Shown here: one piece after another, positions 1 to 9,629 of the stretch
How the letters are laid out: each line of letters opens with the position of its first letter
How positions within the stretch are numbered: the stretch's first letter is position 1
The notes under the pieces: model-generated
The model's input: the letters and a program-made list of their open reading frames with translations, nothing else
What the model was told of the DNA's origin: nothing
The model's database searches: none
Program-made: the position numbers and the translations under genes
From: Molossus alvarezi
Lineage: Eukaryota; Chordata; Mammalia; Chiroptera; Molossidae
Length of the DNA: 64,000 nt
Direction of reading: 5' to 3'
Assembly: GCA_037176705.1 (NCBI GenBank)
Contig: CM073887.1
Coordinates: forward strand, 57,621,001-57,685,000

Positions 1-115
1 GTTATGCCTGAGGGAGCAAGCAGTTTCTGTGTACACAAAGCAATGGTTATCTATACAATGCATTGGTTATCTATTAGCAGCTAGTTCTTGCCATTCTCTT
101 AAAATCCAGGGGGTA

Positions 116-373
116 GCCCTGGCCGGTTTGGCTCAGCGGTTAGAGCATCGGCCTGTGATCCGAAAAGAGACCTGGTTCGGTTCCCGCTAAAGGCACACAC
201 CTTGGTTGCAGTTTGTTCCCGGCCCTGGTTGGGTCGTGTGGGTGGCAGCCACTCGATGTGTCCCCTTTACATCGATGTCTCTCTCTATCTCTCTCCCTCC
301 CACTCTATCTGAACAACAACAAAAAAAGGAAAAATGTCCTGGAAAAATGTCCTCGGGTGAGGATTAAAAGAAA
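116..373 (+). mobile_element. Ves SINE, family A, full length
   Basis: The tRNA-like head carries A-box and B-box-like segments (GGCTCAGCGG, GGTTCGGTTC) and is followed by a CT-rich body, a GGTGAGGATTAAAA end and an A-rich tail. A perfect 15-bp direct repeat, AAAATCCAGGGGGTA, flanks it at 101-115 and 374-388, so both ends are defined. Confidence 0.95.
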
Positions 374-436
374 AAAATCCAGGGGGTAAGGTCATGTGTT
401 TGTCCTTTACAGTGACAATCCCATCTATGAATTATT

Positions 437-601
437 ATTTTTTAAAATATGTTTTTATTGATTTTTTAGAGAGAAAGGGAGAGAGAGAAACATGTATCAC
501 CTGCCTCCTGCCACAACCCGGGTGTGTGCCTTGACCGGGAATCGAGCTGGGACCTCTCAGTCCGTGGGCCGATGCTCAATCCACTGAGCCATACCAGCGG
601 G
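437..601 (-). mobile_element. Ves SINE, family B, minus strand
   Basis: Reverse-complement SINE: AT-rich tail, GA-rich tract, then the inverted tRNA-like head ending in GAGCCATACCAGCGGG. Flanking copies of CCCATCTATGAATTATT (420-436) and CCCATCTATAGATTATT (602-618) form a TSD with two mismatches. Confidence 0.9.
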
Positions 602-618
602 CCCATCTATAGATTATT

Positions 619-893
619 GTGGTAACTTTTTAAATAGCTTTATCAAGGTGTAATTTACACAACATATAATTTGCCTGTTGTATGCAATATAGTTGAATGA
701 TTTCTGGTAAATTTACTGAGTTGTGCAACCATCACCACACTCTGGTGATAGTAAACAATTTCCTCACCCTAAAAGTTCCCTTGTCCCCCCTTTGCAGTAC
801 ATCTCCACTCTCCTTCCCTGCCTCAGGCAACCACTGGTCTGTTTTCTGGCTCTGTAGCTTTACCTTGTCTAGACATTTCATGTAAGTGGAATC
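619..893 (-). mobile_element. L1M 3' end (minus strand), first segment
   Basis: The sequence reads as the reverse complement of an old mammalian L1 3' UTR (TTGTGCAACCATCACCAC is a hallmark). It is the first of several pieces of one L1 that continues at 1847-2279, 2363-2881 and 3427-3777 after later insertions. Confidence 0.8.
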
Positions 894-897
894 ATAC

Positions 898-1846
898 TGA
901 GACAGGCCAGTGAGCCAGGACAGGTGGAAGAGGGAAACTGAGACAGACAGCTGAACAAACTGGCAGAGCAATTTACAGCGGACACAGGAGGTCACCTCCC
1001 TAGGGATGACATCTAGGCCTCAGTTGTACTTTCAGCTCCAGGCCCAGAAAAGAAGCAAAACCAGGTGGGTGACACCAAGACCAGCTGCAATGACTAACAA
1101 CCCTGACAGTGCCCCAGTCTGACAGTGCCCCAGTCGGGACCACGGCCCTGAAGGAGCACACCTAGAAAAATGCTGAACCCTCCCCCGGGGCCTACGCTGA
1201 GATTCTCACCTTGGCCTTCCTCTTTGAGAAAGGGATAAAAGCCTCAAGACAAAGCACCCAGTGAGCACTCTCCCTCTGGAGAGCAGCCCCTGCCTCTCCC
1301 TTTTTCTTCTTCTTCCCCCGTAGGCAGGCATCACCTGGAAGCAATGGGGAGTGGCAGGCTAGACCCCTGAACCTGCCCCGAGGCCCCCTTTTCTCTGACT
1401 TCCCAGAGAACTAAGACAACCCAACCTAGGCTCTCCTGTTTTTCCTTCTATAATAAGCCCTTTCTTGTTTTACTGTCCCCAGATTTTTGTCATTGTTGTT
1501 AATTCTCATTCAAGGATATTTCTCCCATTGATCTTTAGAAAGAGTGGAAGGAAAGGAGGGAGGGAGGAAGTGGGGGAGAGAGACATCAATGTGAGAGAGA
1601 CATATCAATTGGCTGCCTCCTGCATGAACCCCAACCCTGGTCGGGACTCAAACCCAAGACCCTTTGATATGTGGGCCAACGCACTAACCACTTAACCACA
1701 CTGGCCAGGGCCCAGTTTTAGAAAACATTCCCTCATAGTCCCCTGGACTCATGCTGTGCAATTTTTCTTGCACGAAATCAGGAGCCCACACAATACGGCT
1801 GGCCCTAGGGAGACCAGGTCAGGGCCAGGTCCCCTTTCTGGTAACA
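898..1846 (+). mobile_element. Solo LTR of a class I endogenous retrovirus
   Basis: The element starts TGAGACAGGCC and ends GGTAACA (TG...CA). It splits the L1, and the 4-bp target ATAC is repeated at 894-897 and 1847-1850, as expected for a gammaretrovirus-type insertion. Inside are a TATA-like GGATAAAAG near 1226 and an AATAAG polyadenylation-like signal near 1452. The length is about 725 bp once the nested SINE (1487-1710) is removed. No second LTR or internal region is present, so it is a recombined solo LTR. Confidence 0.85.
1487..1710 (-). mobile_element. Ves SINE nested in the solo LTR
   Basis: Minus-strand Ves with a GA-rich tract and an inverted head ending CACTGGCCAGGGC. Short related flanks (CCCCAGATTTT and CCCAGTTTT) look like a worn TSD. 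It lies near the 3' end of the solo LTR and is younger than it. Confidence 0.85.
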
Positions 1847-2279
1847 ATACAAAGTGTAGCATTTTATATCTGGCTTCTTTTACTCAATATAATGTTTTTG
1901 AGGTTTATCCATGTTGCTGTGTGTATCAGTAGTTTGTTCTTTTTCATCGATGAGCAATATTCCATTGTATGGGTGGATCACATTTTGTTTATCCATTCAT
2001 CTGCTGGTGGACATCTGGGTTGGTGCCACCTCTTGGCGACTGTAAACACTCCTGCACAGGATTCTGTGTGACACATGCTTTCATTTCTAGACCATATGGT
2101 AAATGCTTAATTTTGTAAATAAACCACATGTTGTTTTCAAAAGTGATGGTACCATTTTATATCCCCACCATGAGTGGTTGAGGGTTCCAGTGCCTTCATC
2201 CTCACTAACACTGGGAATTGTCTCTTTTTCATTTTAGCTCCTCCAATAGGTGTGTGCAGTGGTATCTCATTGTGCCTTT
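1847..2279 (-). mobile_element. L1M ORF2 3' end, minus strand, second segment
   Basis: The TTCCATTGTATGGGTGGATCA and TTTATCCATTCATCTGCTGG stretches match the reverse complement of the conserved end of L1 ORF2. The sequence is heavily mutated and has no usable reading frame. Confidence 0.85.
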
Positions 2280-2360
2280 TTGTTGTTGGTAATCCTCACC
2301 CAAGGATAGTTCTTCCATTGATGTTTAGAGAAAGGGAAAAGAAGGAGGGAGGGAGATTTC
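2280..2360 (-). mobile_element. Truncated Ves SINE fragment
   Basis: The segment reads AATCCTCACCCAAGGATA followed by a GA-rich tract and then stops before the tRNA-like head. It is a roughly 80-bp 5'-truncated minus-strand Ves inside the L1. Confidence 0.7.
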
Positions 2361-2881
2361 TCTAATGACTGATAATGTTGAAGACCTTTCCTATCCTCAT
2401 TTGCCACCCAAATAGCTTCAAACGTATCCATTCACATCCTTTGCCCATTTTTAGGTTGGGTTTTTGGTTTTATCATTGAGTTTTGTGGGGAGGGGTTTTT
2501 CTATTTTTCACTTGCTTGTTGCTGGTATATAAATGTGGGATTTGTTTTATATACTGACCTTGCATCCAGGGATCTTGCTAAATTCTAATGCTATTAGTTT
2601 ATAAGTAGATTTTATACAATTGTATCATTCACAAATAGTGAGGATTTTGTGTATTGTGTTTCAGTGTTAAATTTCTATGATCATTTCTGTCTTTGTAGCC
2701 CTCGCTAGGTCCTCTGGTGTGATGGTGAAGAGCAGTGATGACAACACATCCTTTTCTGGTTCTAATCTCCATGGGGAACTTTCATTAGTTCACAATTAAG
2801 TTTAATATTTGCTGTGGGTTTTTTGGTACCTACCTTATATCAGAGTTTAGCAGTTTCCTTCTACCTTACCTAAAGAGTTTT
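2361..2881 (-). mobile_element. L1M ORF2 remnant, minus strand, third segment
   Basis: The antisense ORF2 sequence resumes with CTAATGACTGATAATGTTGA and continues to the family B SINE insertion point at 2882. No open frame is left. Confidence 0.75.
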
Positions 2882-2900
2882 AAACATGAATGGATGTTGC

Positions 2901-3407
2901 CCCGTCTGGCGTGGCTCAGTGGCCAAGTTTCAGCCAGGCACCAGAGGGTCGCAGGGTTTGATTCCCGGTCAAGGGCATGAACCTGGGTTGCAGGTTGGAT
3001 CCTGGCCCTGGTCTGGGTGCCTGCAAGAGGCAACCAATCCATGTCTCTCTCTCTCTTTCATTTTTTTTATTTTTATTTTTTTACAGATAGAGTGGGAAGG
3101 AGAGAGAGGAAGAGAGAGAGAGAGAAACATTGACATAAAAGGGACACATCGAGTGGCTGCCTCCCGCACAACCCAACCAGGGCCGGGGACAAACTGCAAC
3201 TGAGGTACATGCCCTCAGCGGAAACCGAACCCGGGTCTCTTGGACCACAGGCCAATGCTCTAACCGCTGAGCCAAACCGGCCAGGGCCATGTGTCTCTCT
3301 TACAATGATGTTTCTCTCTCCCCCTCCCTCCCTTCCACTCTCTCTAAGAATCAATGGAAAAACTATCCTTGGGTGAGGATTAGCAAAATAAATAAATAGG
3401 TAAATAT
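2901..3407 (+). mobile_element. Ves SINE, family B, split by a second SINE
   Basis: The head (GTGGCTCAGTGGCC) and body occupy 2901-3060, and the CT-rich end and tail resume at 3288-3407. A 19-bp TSD, AAACATgAATGGATGTTGC, lies at 2882-2900 and 3408-3426 with one mismatch. Confidence 0.92.
3061..3287 (-). mobile_element. Ves SINE, family A, nested inside family B
   Basis: Poly(T), GA-rich tract and the inverted head CTGAGCCAAACCGGCCAGGG interrupt the family B SINE. The flanks CATGTCTCTCTC and CATGTGTCTCTC look like the duplicated target within the host SINE's CT-rich tract. Confidence 0.92.
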
Positions 3408-3426
3408 AAACATAAATGGATGTTGC

Positions 3427-3777
3427 ATCTTATTACTGAATTTGGGGAGCTCTTTATATATTGTTGATACAAATTCTTTATCAGATATATGATTTGCACA
3501 TATTTTCCCCTGGTCTGCGGCTTGTCTTTTTGTTTTCCTGATGTCTTTTAAAGAGCAAAACTTTTCATATTGATTGTGCTTAGGTGACAAATCTAAGAAA
3601 TCCTCCCCTAAGTCAAGGTTGCAGGGATATTTTTCATGTTTTCTCCTAGGAGTTTTATAGTTTTAGGTTTTACCTTTAGGTCTACAAACTATTTACAGTT
3701 ACTTTTTGTGTAAGATGTGAAGTAAGATCTAAGTTCTTCTTTTTCTTCTTCTTCTTTTTTTTTTTTTTTTTTTGCAT
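3427..3777 (-). mobile_element. L1M ORF2 remnant, minus strand, last segment
   Basis: Antisense L1 text (TATCAGATATATGATTTGCA) continues to about 3777, ending after an expanded CTT/T-rich tract at 3735-3773. Confidence 0.8.
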
Positions 3778-4042
3778 GAGTCTCTCCTATTCTAGGAAAA
3801 TTTGAAGGGGGTTATTGTTGTTTCTGGTAGAGTTATCAGTTGGCACATGCTCCCTGGCTGTAATTCTCCCACCACAGCCAGGGCAGGGCTACAGGAGAGA
3901 AAACCATAGGAAACCAAACAGGACACTGCCCAACCCTCAGGGCTGAAAGCCAACCTCAAGGGTCCTTATCAGCACTTACATCTACATTTCAGGCCCAAGG
4001 GCCCTCCACCCCAGCCCTTTAGCTTCCTTTGTCTCTGGTTTA
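3778..4042. other. Gene-less flank upstream of the provirus
   Basis: Single-copy-looking sequence without a recognisable repeat, RNA or open frame. It carries the left copy of the proviral target, GGCAG, at 4043-4047. Confidence 0.6.
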
Positions 4043-4047
4043 GGCAG

Positions 4048-4232
4048 TGTTAACTCTTAACTTCCATATTACTGCCCTAAGCCTCTTATTCCAGAAAACC
4101 AAAACCCATCACTCCAGTCAGGCGGAACGGAATGACGGAACCACCCTAACCCACCCAAAACTGCAAAGGGTTGCTCTGACAAGAAAAACAAGTTTCAGGA
4201 GACCCCAGCCCCTGACCAAACACCCAGGACCT
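4048..4232 (+). mobile_element. 5' LTR, 3'-truncated
   Basis: This segment closely matches the first ~175 bp of the 3' LTR (both begin TGTTA and share CTTCCATATTACTGCCCTAA). Similarity ends near 4223, just before a Ves insertion, and the CCAAT repeats, TATA-like region, poly(A) signals and TTACA end seen in the 3' LTR are not found here. No primer-binding site was recognised. Confidence 0.85.
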
Positions 4233-4478
4233 GCCCTGGCCGGTTTGCCTCAGGGGTTAGAGCTTCGGCCTGTGGTTGGGAGAGACCCGGGTTCGGTTGC
4301 CGCTAAGGGCACGTACCTCGGCTGCAGTTTGTCCCCGGCCCTGGTTGGGTTGTGTGGTGGCAGCCACTCGATGTGTCCCTTTTACGTCAGTGTTTCTCTC
4401 TCTCTCTCTCTCCCCCTCTCACTCTATCTGAACAGAAAATGGAAAAATGTTCTCAGGTGAGGATTAAAAAAAAAACAA
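4233..4478 (+). mobile_element. Ves SINE, family A, in the 5' LTR/leader
   Basis: Complete head-to-tail family A element (CCCTGGCCGGTTTGCC to GGTGAGGATTAAAA plus A tail). Only a short ACCTG match flanks it, so the insertion may have been accompanied by loss of neighbouring LTR sequence. Confidence 0.92.
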
Positions 4479-5092
4479 ACCTGGAACGGGAGCTTGGTAG
4501 CCTGGACGATCCCCGGCACAGACCACCCTTACTACCTGGAAAGCAGTGGGCTGCGGAAGCTGGCCCGGGCTAACTTCTAGGTTCTGGGTGGACTGTGGTT
4601 TGGGTTGATTGGTCAGCTCCCCTCCATCCCGGACCTCTTCCTACCTGCGAAACCAGAAGGTAAGGAATTTCTCCCTTCCCTCTCCGGTTGGTCTTCCAAA
4701 TTTTATGCACCCTCACTCTCCCTTTCTCACACTCTTTCTCTTCTTCCCTATTCTCCTTTATTCTTCCACCTACATTTGCTACCGGGTGGCCCGCCCATTT
4801 TGTTCTCATCTCAAAATCACTGAGTGGCCTGCCCATCTCGCTCTCATCTCGAAATTCTCCCTTATTTTTCCACCTACGCACGGTTTCGATTTTGACTCAA
4901 CCCTGTCTACCGAGTGGCTCGCCTGTCTCGCTCCCGTCTCAAAATCTAGGTACCTAGTTGAGTCTCTCGCTACTCTCGAGCATTCAAGTCGGGGTGACGA
5001 CTCCTTCTTGATTTGTCCTTCCTACAGGCTTGTTCTCCCAAGGCCTTGATTGGAGATGGGGACGCCCTCTCCTGTCATTGCCTCCCTACAAA
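4479..5092 (+). other. Proviral leader region
   Basis: Non-coding, pyrimidine-rich sequence between the LTR remnant and the gag start. It contains three loose repeats of a GTGGCYCGCC...CTCATCTC-like unit (about 4788, 4825 and 4913). No primer-binding site or packaging signal can be assigned. Confidence 0.6.
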
Positions 5093-6660
5093 ATGGGGTC
5101 ATCTCAATTGAAACCGCCTCGCTCAAACCCCCTTGGCTGCCTACTGAAAAACCTAGAAAACTTCAGCCTCTCCAATTTGAGGCCCTGCAAACTCGTATTC
5201 CTCTGCAATACGGCCTGGCCCCAATATAAACTTGACAATAACTCTCAATGGCCAGAAAATGGCACTTTTGACTTCAATATTCTAAGGGACTTAGATAATT
5301 TCTGCCACCAGACAGGCAAGGCCTCAGAAATTCCTTACGTGCAGGCCTTCTCTCTCTGCTCTCATCCTTCCCTTTGTTCTACCTGCTCCACCCATCAAGT
5401 CCTTCTAGCCCTATCCCCAATCCCCCTCTCCTACAGATTCTTTTGACCCTCAAGACCACTCGGCCACACCTCTTTCTCTTCTTCCTCCCCCTCCCCCTCC
5501 CTCAGATACTCCTCCTGCCCCAGATACACCCCCTTCTCCCATTGCCGCTCTGCCTCCACCTATCTGAATGCCTCTTCTCCTCCACCATACGCGCCTTCCC
5601 CCGCATCTCCCCCCCTTTTTCTGCCCACGTAAACCTCCCCAGACTGGTTTATATCTGCTCCGGGAAGTAGCTGGCGTCGAGGGAATAGTGTCTGTAGTCA
5701 TCCCCTTCTCCCTCTCTGATTTATCCCAAATTGAACGCCACCATGGCTCCTTTTCCTCTGATCCTGACACCTACATCAAGGAGTTCTGATACCTCACTCA
5801 ATCGTATGATCTTACCTGGCACGATCTTTCTATCATCCTTACTTCCTCCCTCTCTGCACACAGTAAGGATCCGGTGTGGGTGACCGCCCAGCAAGTAGCA
5901 AACGAGTCACATGCCCGGGACAATAACCTCCCTCTAGGGTGAGAAGCAGTTCCCCCCAATGACCCAAATTGGAACTATCAAATTGACCATGCTAACCGTA
6001 GGGAACATGACCGTCTTATAGACTACCTTCTTCAAGCCTTAGAAAAACTAGCCAATAAGGGCGTCAATTATGACAAAATCAAAGAAATCATTCAAAGGTC
6101 CCAAGGATATCCAGGAGAATTCCTAGAACGACTCTCCCAGGCCTTTTGTAGATACACTCCTATGGACCCCACCACCCCAGCGGGAACCACCCTCCTCTAC
6201 TCCCATTTCATCTCCCAATCTGCCCCTGACATTAGACATAAACTCAAAAAACTTGAGGACGGATCCAAGACACCTCAGAGAGAGCTCTTACATATTGCCT
6301 TTAAGGTCTTTAACAACTGGGAGGAAACGGAGAGGGAAGAGCAACAGAAAAGACAGCAGGAGAACTACCTTATGCTAGCAAAGGCCCTTCAAGGGAACAC
6401 TGGTCCGAGGGGCCAAGGCTCTAGGGGACAACCTCCTCAGTCAAATCCTCCTGGCTCCTGCTTCAAATGCAAACAAACGGGCCACTGGGCGAGACAGTGC
6501 CCAGACCCTCACCCCCCCACCCGGGCCTTGCCCACACTGTCACCAGGAGGGCCACTGGGGAATTGATTGCCCCAAGCGCCAAAGGGCATTCGGGTCAACC
6601 GTCCCCAACAACGCCCCACCTAGGACAGTAACAGACTTTCTGGGACTGGCAGCAGAGGAC
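5093..6660 (+). pseudogene. gag: ERV gag pseudogene (MA, CA, NC)
   Basis: Gag encoded the structural polyprotein. The chosen start at 5093 gives a Met-Gly N terminus, as expected for a myristoylated matrix protein, and that frame runs to 5446 with a TAWPQY-containing MA region. A proline-rich segment follows, after which the frame shifts and capsid continues from about 5650, including a major-homology-like region near 6100-6165. Two CCHC zinc knuckles (6459-6500 and 6529-6570) mark nucleocapsid, but they lie in different frames, probably because of an indel in the C-run near 6508. In-frame TGA stops lie at 5787 and 5940. Gag ends with TGA at 6661, directly before protease in the same frame as the second knuckle. 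Confidence 0.9.
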
Positions 6661-6663
6661 TGA

Positions 6664-8117
6664 GGAGGCCCTGGGACACCGGCCCTAGTACACATCACCA
6701 ACAGTCAGCCCAGGGTAAACCTTCACATAACAGGTAAGGAAATCTCCTTCTTCATAGACACTGGGGCCACCTTCTCCACCTTTCTGGAATTTAATGGCCC
6801 TCTCAGCTCTTCTCAAACCTTCGTAGTGGGAGTCTCAGGTCAGCGCTCCTGCCCCCTTATTACCCCTCCTGTAACTTATATCTTAGAAGGAACTTCATTT
6901 ACACATCAATTCCTAGTCATGCCCCAATGCCCCACCCCCCCTCCTAGGACAGGATATCTTAAGGAAATTCCATACTACCCTCCAACTCTTCCCTCAAAAG
7001 AGACCGACAACCATTTCTCAAAATATCAGAATATTCTGCTTGCTGGACGACAGCCACACCCCCGATATTCCTTTGATTCCTCCGCTTCCTTTCCCATTTG
7101 CCCTCTATTGTTAACCCTCAGGTCTGGGACACTAGCCAGCACTCCATAGCTAGTCACCAGACCCCCATCAAAATATCCCTTAAAAACATCTCTTTCTTTC
7201 CTAATGTACCCCAGTACCCCATTTCTCGAAAACATCTACAGGGCCTAAAACCCCTCATCTCCAAATTTTTAGCCTCAGGACTCCTAATTCCCACTAACTC
7301 CCCCTACAACACTCCAATCCTCCCTGTCAAACCAAATGGCACCTACTGACTCGTACAAGACCTGCACTCTATTAACTCGGCCGTCCTCCCCATCACCCCA
7401 GTAGTACCCAACCCATATACCATTCTCTCTACCATCCCCGCGAATACCTCCCACTTCACTGTCCTGGACCTCAAAGATGCCTCTTTTTTTACCATCCCCC
7501 TACATCCAGATTGCCAGAATCTTTTTGCTTTCACTTGGACCGACCCGGATACCCTGCACTCCCAGCAGCTAACATGAACAGTACTACCTCAGGGATTCCG
7601 GGACAGGCCCCTCTTTTTTGGTCAGGCCCTAGCAGCAGATCTTAACAAGCTCACCCTCCCCCACAGCACCATCATTCAATATGTCGATGATCTCCTCCTT
7701 TACAACCCGTCTTTGGAGGCCTCTCAGTCAGATACCACCCAGCTTCTCAACTTTCTTGGCCAGTTAGTCTACAGGGTATATCCTTCCAAAGTACAGCTCT
7801 CTCTACCCCAAGTCACATACCTAGGAGTACAACTGACCCCGGGGAAAAAGGCTATCACCACTGATGGAAAACATGTCATTGCTTCTATACCGACTCCCTC
7901 AACCAAAGAGGAACTTCTTTCCTTCCTAGGAATCGTAGGCTTCCTCCGGTCATGGATTTCTAACTACAGCCTCCTAACAAAGCCCCTATATGAAGTAACT
8001 AGCGGGGAACTCTCTGAACCCCTAGACCCCAGACTCCCTATACAAACACATTTTTCTAAACTCAAACAGGCCCTCCTTCAGGCACCAGCCCTACATCTCC
8101 CAGCCCCATTTGCATGA
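6664..8117 (+). pseudogene. pol: ERV pro-pol pseudogene (protease and RT only)
   Basis: The aspartic protease active site IDTGA lies at 6754-6768, and a LLGQD-type C-terminal motif at 6941 is in another frame after a C-run. Reverse transcriptase continues from about 7098 in a third frame, with VLDLKD near 7470 and the catalytic YVDD at 7680-7691, up to the thumb/connection region. In-frame TGA stops lie at 7347 and 7575, both single-base decay products of likely CGA or TGG codons. The coding sequence stops at 8115. RNase H and integrase are absent: within about 50 bp the sequence passes into env. It is non-functional as it stands. Confidence 0.92.
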
Positions 8118-8187
8118 CTAAATCTAAAAAAGGGAGTCCAAATTCTAAACCTAACCTAGGAAGTCGAGCCCTCTCAATGCTTCCTTT

Positions 8188-9129
8188 GTGCCTTCCTGGA
8201 TTGACCACCAATGGCTGCAATCCCACTCTCATACCCTCTCAACATTTCTAAAACCCACCTCCTCATTTTCCCTAGACCACGTGCCCTTATACACCCCAAA
8301 TAACATCTATAATCTATGCTACTATAAAAACATGTTCCACCTGACATGCAATCAAACTCATCAAATTACCTCTGACTTTACAAGTCCTCGGGGAACTTTC
8401 TTTTGGTGTAACCACACTCTAACCAACCACATCGACTCCACCTCTCCAGGCCCATGTATCCTGGCAATTCTTGCCCCACAGCTTCTAGATTACACTGAGG
8501 ATGAGGGAGCTGGAATCCTTCAAACCCCCCGCCAGAAGCAGGTCATCTTTCTCCCTTTTCTTGTAGGCCTCTCTTTCTTCTCCTCTGTAGCCGCCCTAGA
8601 AATCGGGGGAGCTGGACTCGGTTACAGCCTTAAAATGACTGAACAAATTCAGGCGGATCTAGAAAGAGGTTTCGAAAACTCAGCTGCCTCCCTAGCCTCC
8701 CTACAACGACAACTCACCTCCCTAGCAGAGGTTGCCCTCCAAAACCCACGGGCCCTGGACCTTATCACCACTGAGAAAGGAGGTACCTGTCTTTTCCTCC
8801 AACAAAAATGTTGCTACTATATCAACGAATCAGGTATTATAGAGGAAAATATTAACTCTCTCTGAAAACTCCAGGAGAGGCTCTGCAATTGCAGACCCGA
8901 GGAAGCATCACCACTAAGCCAATGGTGGTCAAACCCCCTCTTTAACATCCTACTCCCACTTATAACTCCACTAATAATAATTTCTCTCCTCTTACTGCTT
9001 CTCCCATGTTTTCTGAAATTTCTACATGCACGGGTAACCAAGTTCACCAGGGTCGCCCACCACCAATTACTACTCCAAACTTACACCCCACTACCCCAGG
9101 TTGACCCCCCCAGGAGGAGCAACCCATAG
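8188..9129 (+). pseudogene. env: ERV env pseudogene (SU C-terminus and TM)
   Basis: An open stretch of 225 codons (8188-8865) covers the end of the surface subunit and most of the transmembrane subunit. In order are an FFWCN-type SU motif, a degenerate basic cleavage site RQKQ (8530-8541), a hydrophobic fusion-peptide-like segment (about 8542-8610), a heptad region and the CX6CC cysteine cluster (8788-8814) next to the region homologous to the immunosuppressive domain. A TGA at 8863 interrupts it. The same frame then gives a membrane anchor (about 8950-9021) and a short tail ending at TAG 9127. Most of SU and the signal peptide are deleted, so the remnant lacks receptor binding and secretion signals. 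Confidence 0.92.
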
Positions 9130-9236
9130 GGAGAAGAGCAGGAAGTAGCTACAGAAGAACACTTGCCAGAGAGGCCCTCCCTAGGGGTCAACCCAAAGTT
9201 CCAATCAACACAAACTTTTTTCCAATTTATATTAAC

Positions 9237-9250
9237 TAAGAGCCGGGAAA
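9237..9250 (+). promoter_or_regulatory. Polypurine tract of the provirus
   Basis: AAGAGCCGGGAAA sits immediately before the TGTTA start of the 3' LTR, the expected place for plus-strand priming. One C breaks the purine run. Confidence 0.6.
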
Positions 9251-9624
9251 TGTTAGCTCTTTTAACTTCCATATTACTGCCCTAAGCCTCTCATTCCAGA
9301 AAACCAAAACCCATCACTTCAGTCAGGCAGAAGAAATGATGGAACCACCCTAACCCACCCAAAACTGCAAACAGTTACTCAGACAAGAAAAACAAGTTTC
9401 AGGAGACCCCAGCCCCCGACCAATCAAGAACTCGGGAGACCCCAGGCCCGACCAATCAAAGACGACCACGTCTCCTTGGCTGAACGACCCCGCCCCCCCA
9501 GCCCTAAATTTAAAAATTCCTAATCTGTACATGCTGGTTAATTCCCAATAAACCTGCAGGCTAATTCCCAATAAACCTGCAGTCCTGGAGACCCTGCAAC
9601 GCCTCGTTCCGCCTCGTTCTTACA
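9251..9624 (+). mobile_element. 3' LTR of the provirus
   Basis: The 374-bp LTR starts TGTTAGC and ends TTCTTACA, next to the TSD copy GGCAG. U3 has a duplicated block of about 25 bp with GACCAATCAA CCAAT boxes (ending 9427 and 9459) and a TATA-like ATTTAAAAAT near 9510. Two AATAAA signals (9547 and 9570) lie in a tandem repeat of period 23. Confidence 0.93.
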
Positions 9625-9629
9625 GGCAG

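Larger units (their letters stand above)
4048..9624 (+). mobile_element. Defective class I endogenous retrovirus (provirus)
   Basis: The provirus runs from a truncated 5' LTR through a leader, gag, protease, reverse transcriptase and an Env TM remnant to a complete 3' LTR. The perfect 5-bp TSD GGCAG lies at 4043-4047 and 9625-9629. Gag with two CCHC knuckles, an in-frame stop between gag and protease, and a CX6CC-type TM subunit place it with gammaretrovirus-like class I ERVs, in the HERV-H/F/W-like range. RNase H, integrase and most of SU are missing, and every gene has stops or frameshifts, so it cannot encode a working virus. Confidence 0.95.

Noticed and set aside
116..190. tRNA gene-like segments with A and B boxes (here and at every Ves head)
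   Set aside because: These are the tRNA-derived heads of Ves SINEs: they are followed by the SINE body and flanked by TSDs, and they do not fold into an intact cloverleaf with a proper acceptor stem.
8188..8865. Co-opted syncytin-like env gene
   Set aside because: It lacks signal peptide and most of SU, has a degraded cleavage site, and carries a stop before the membrane anchor. An Env-derived product with membrane fusion activity is not supported.
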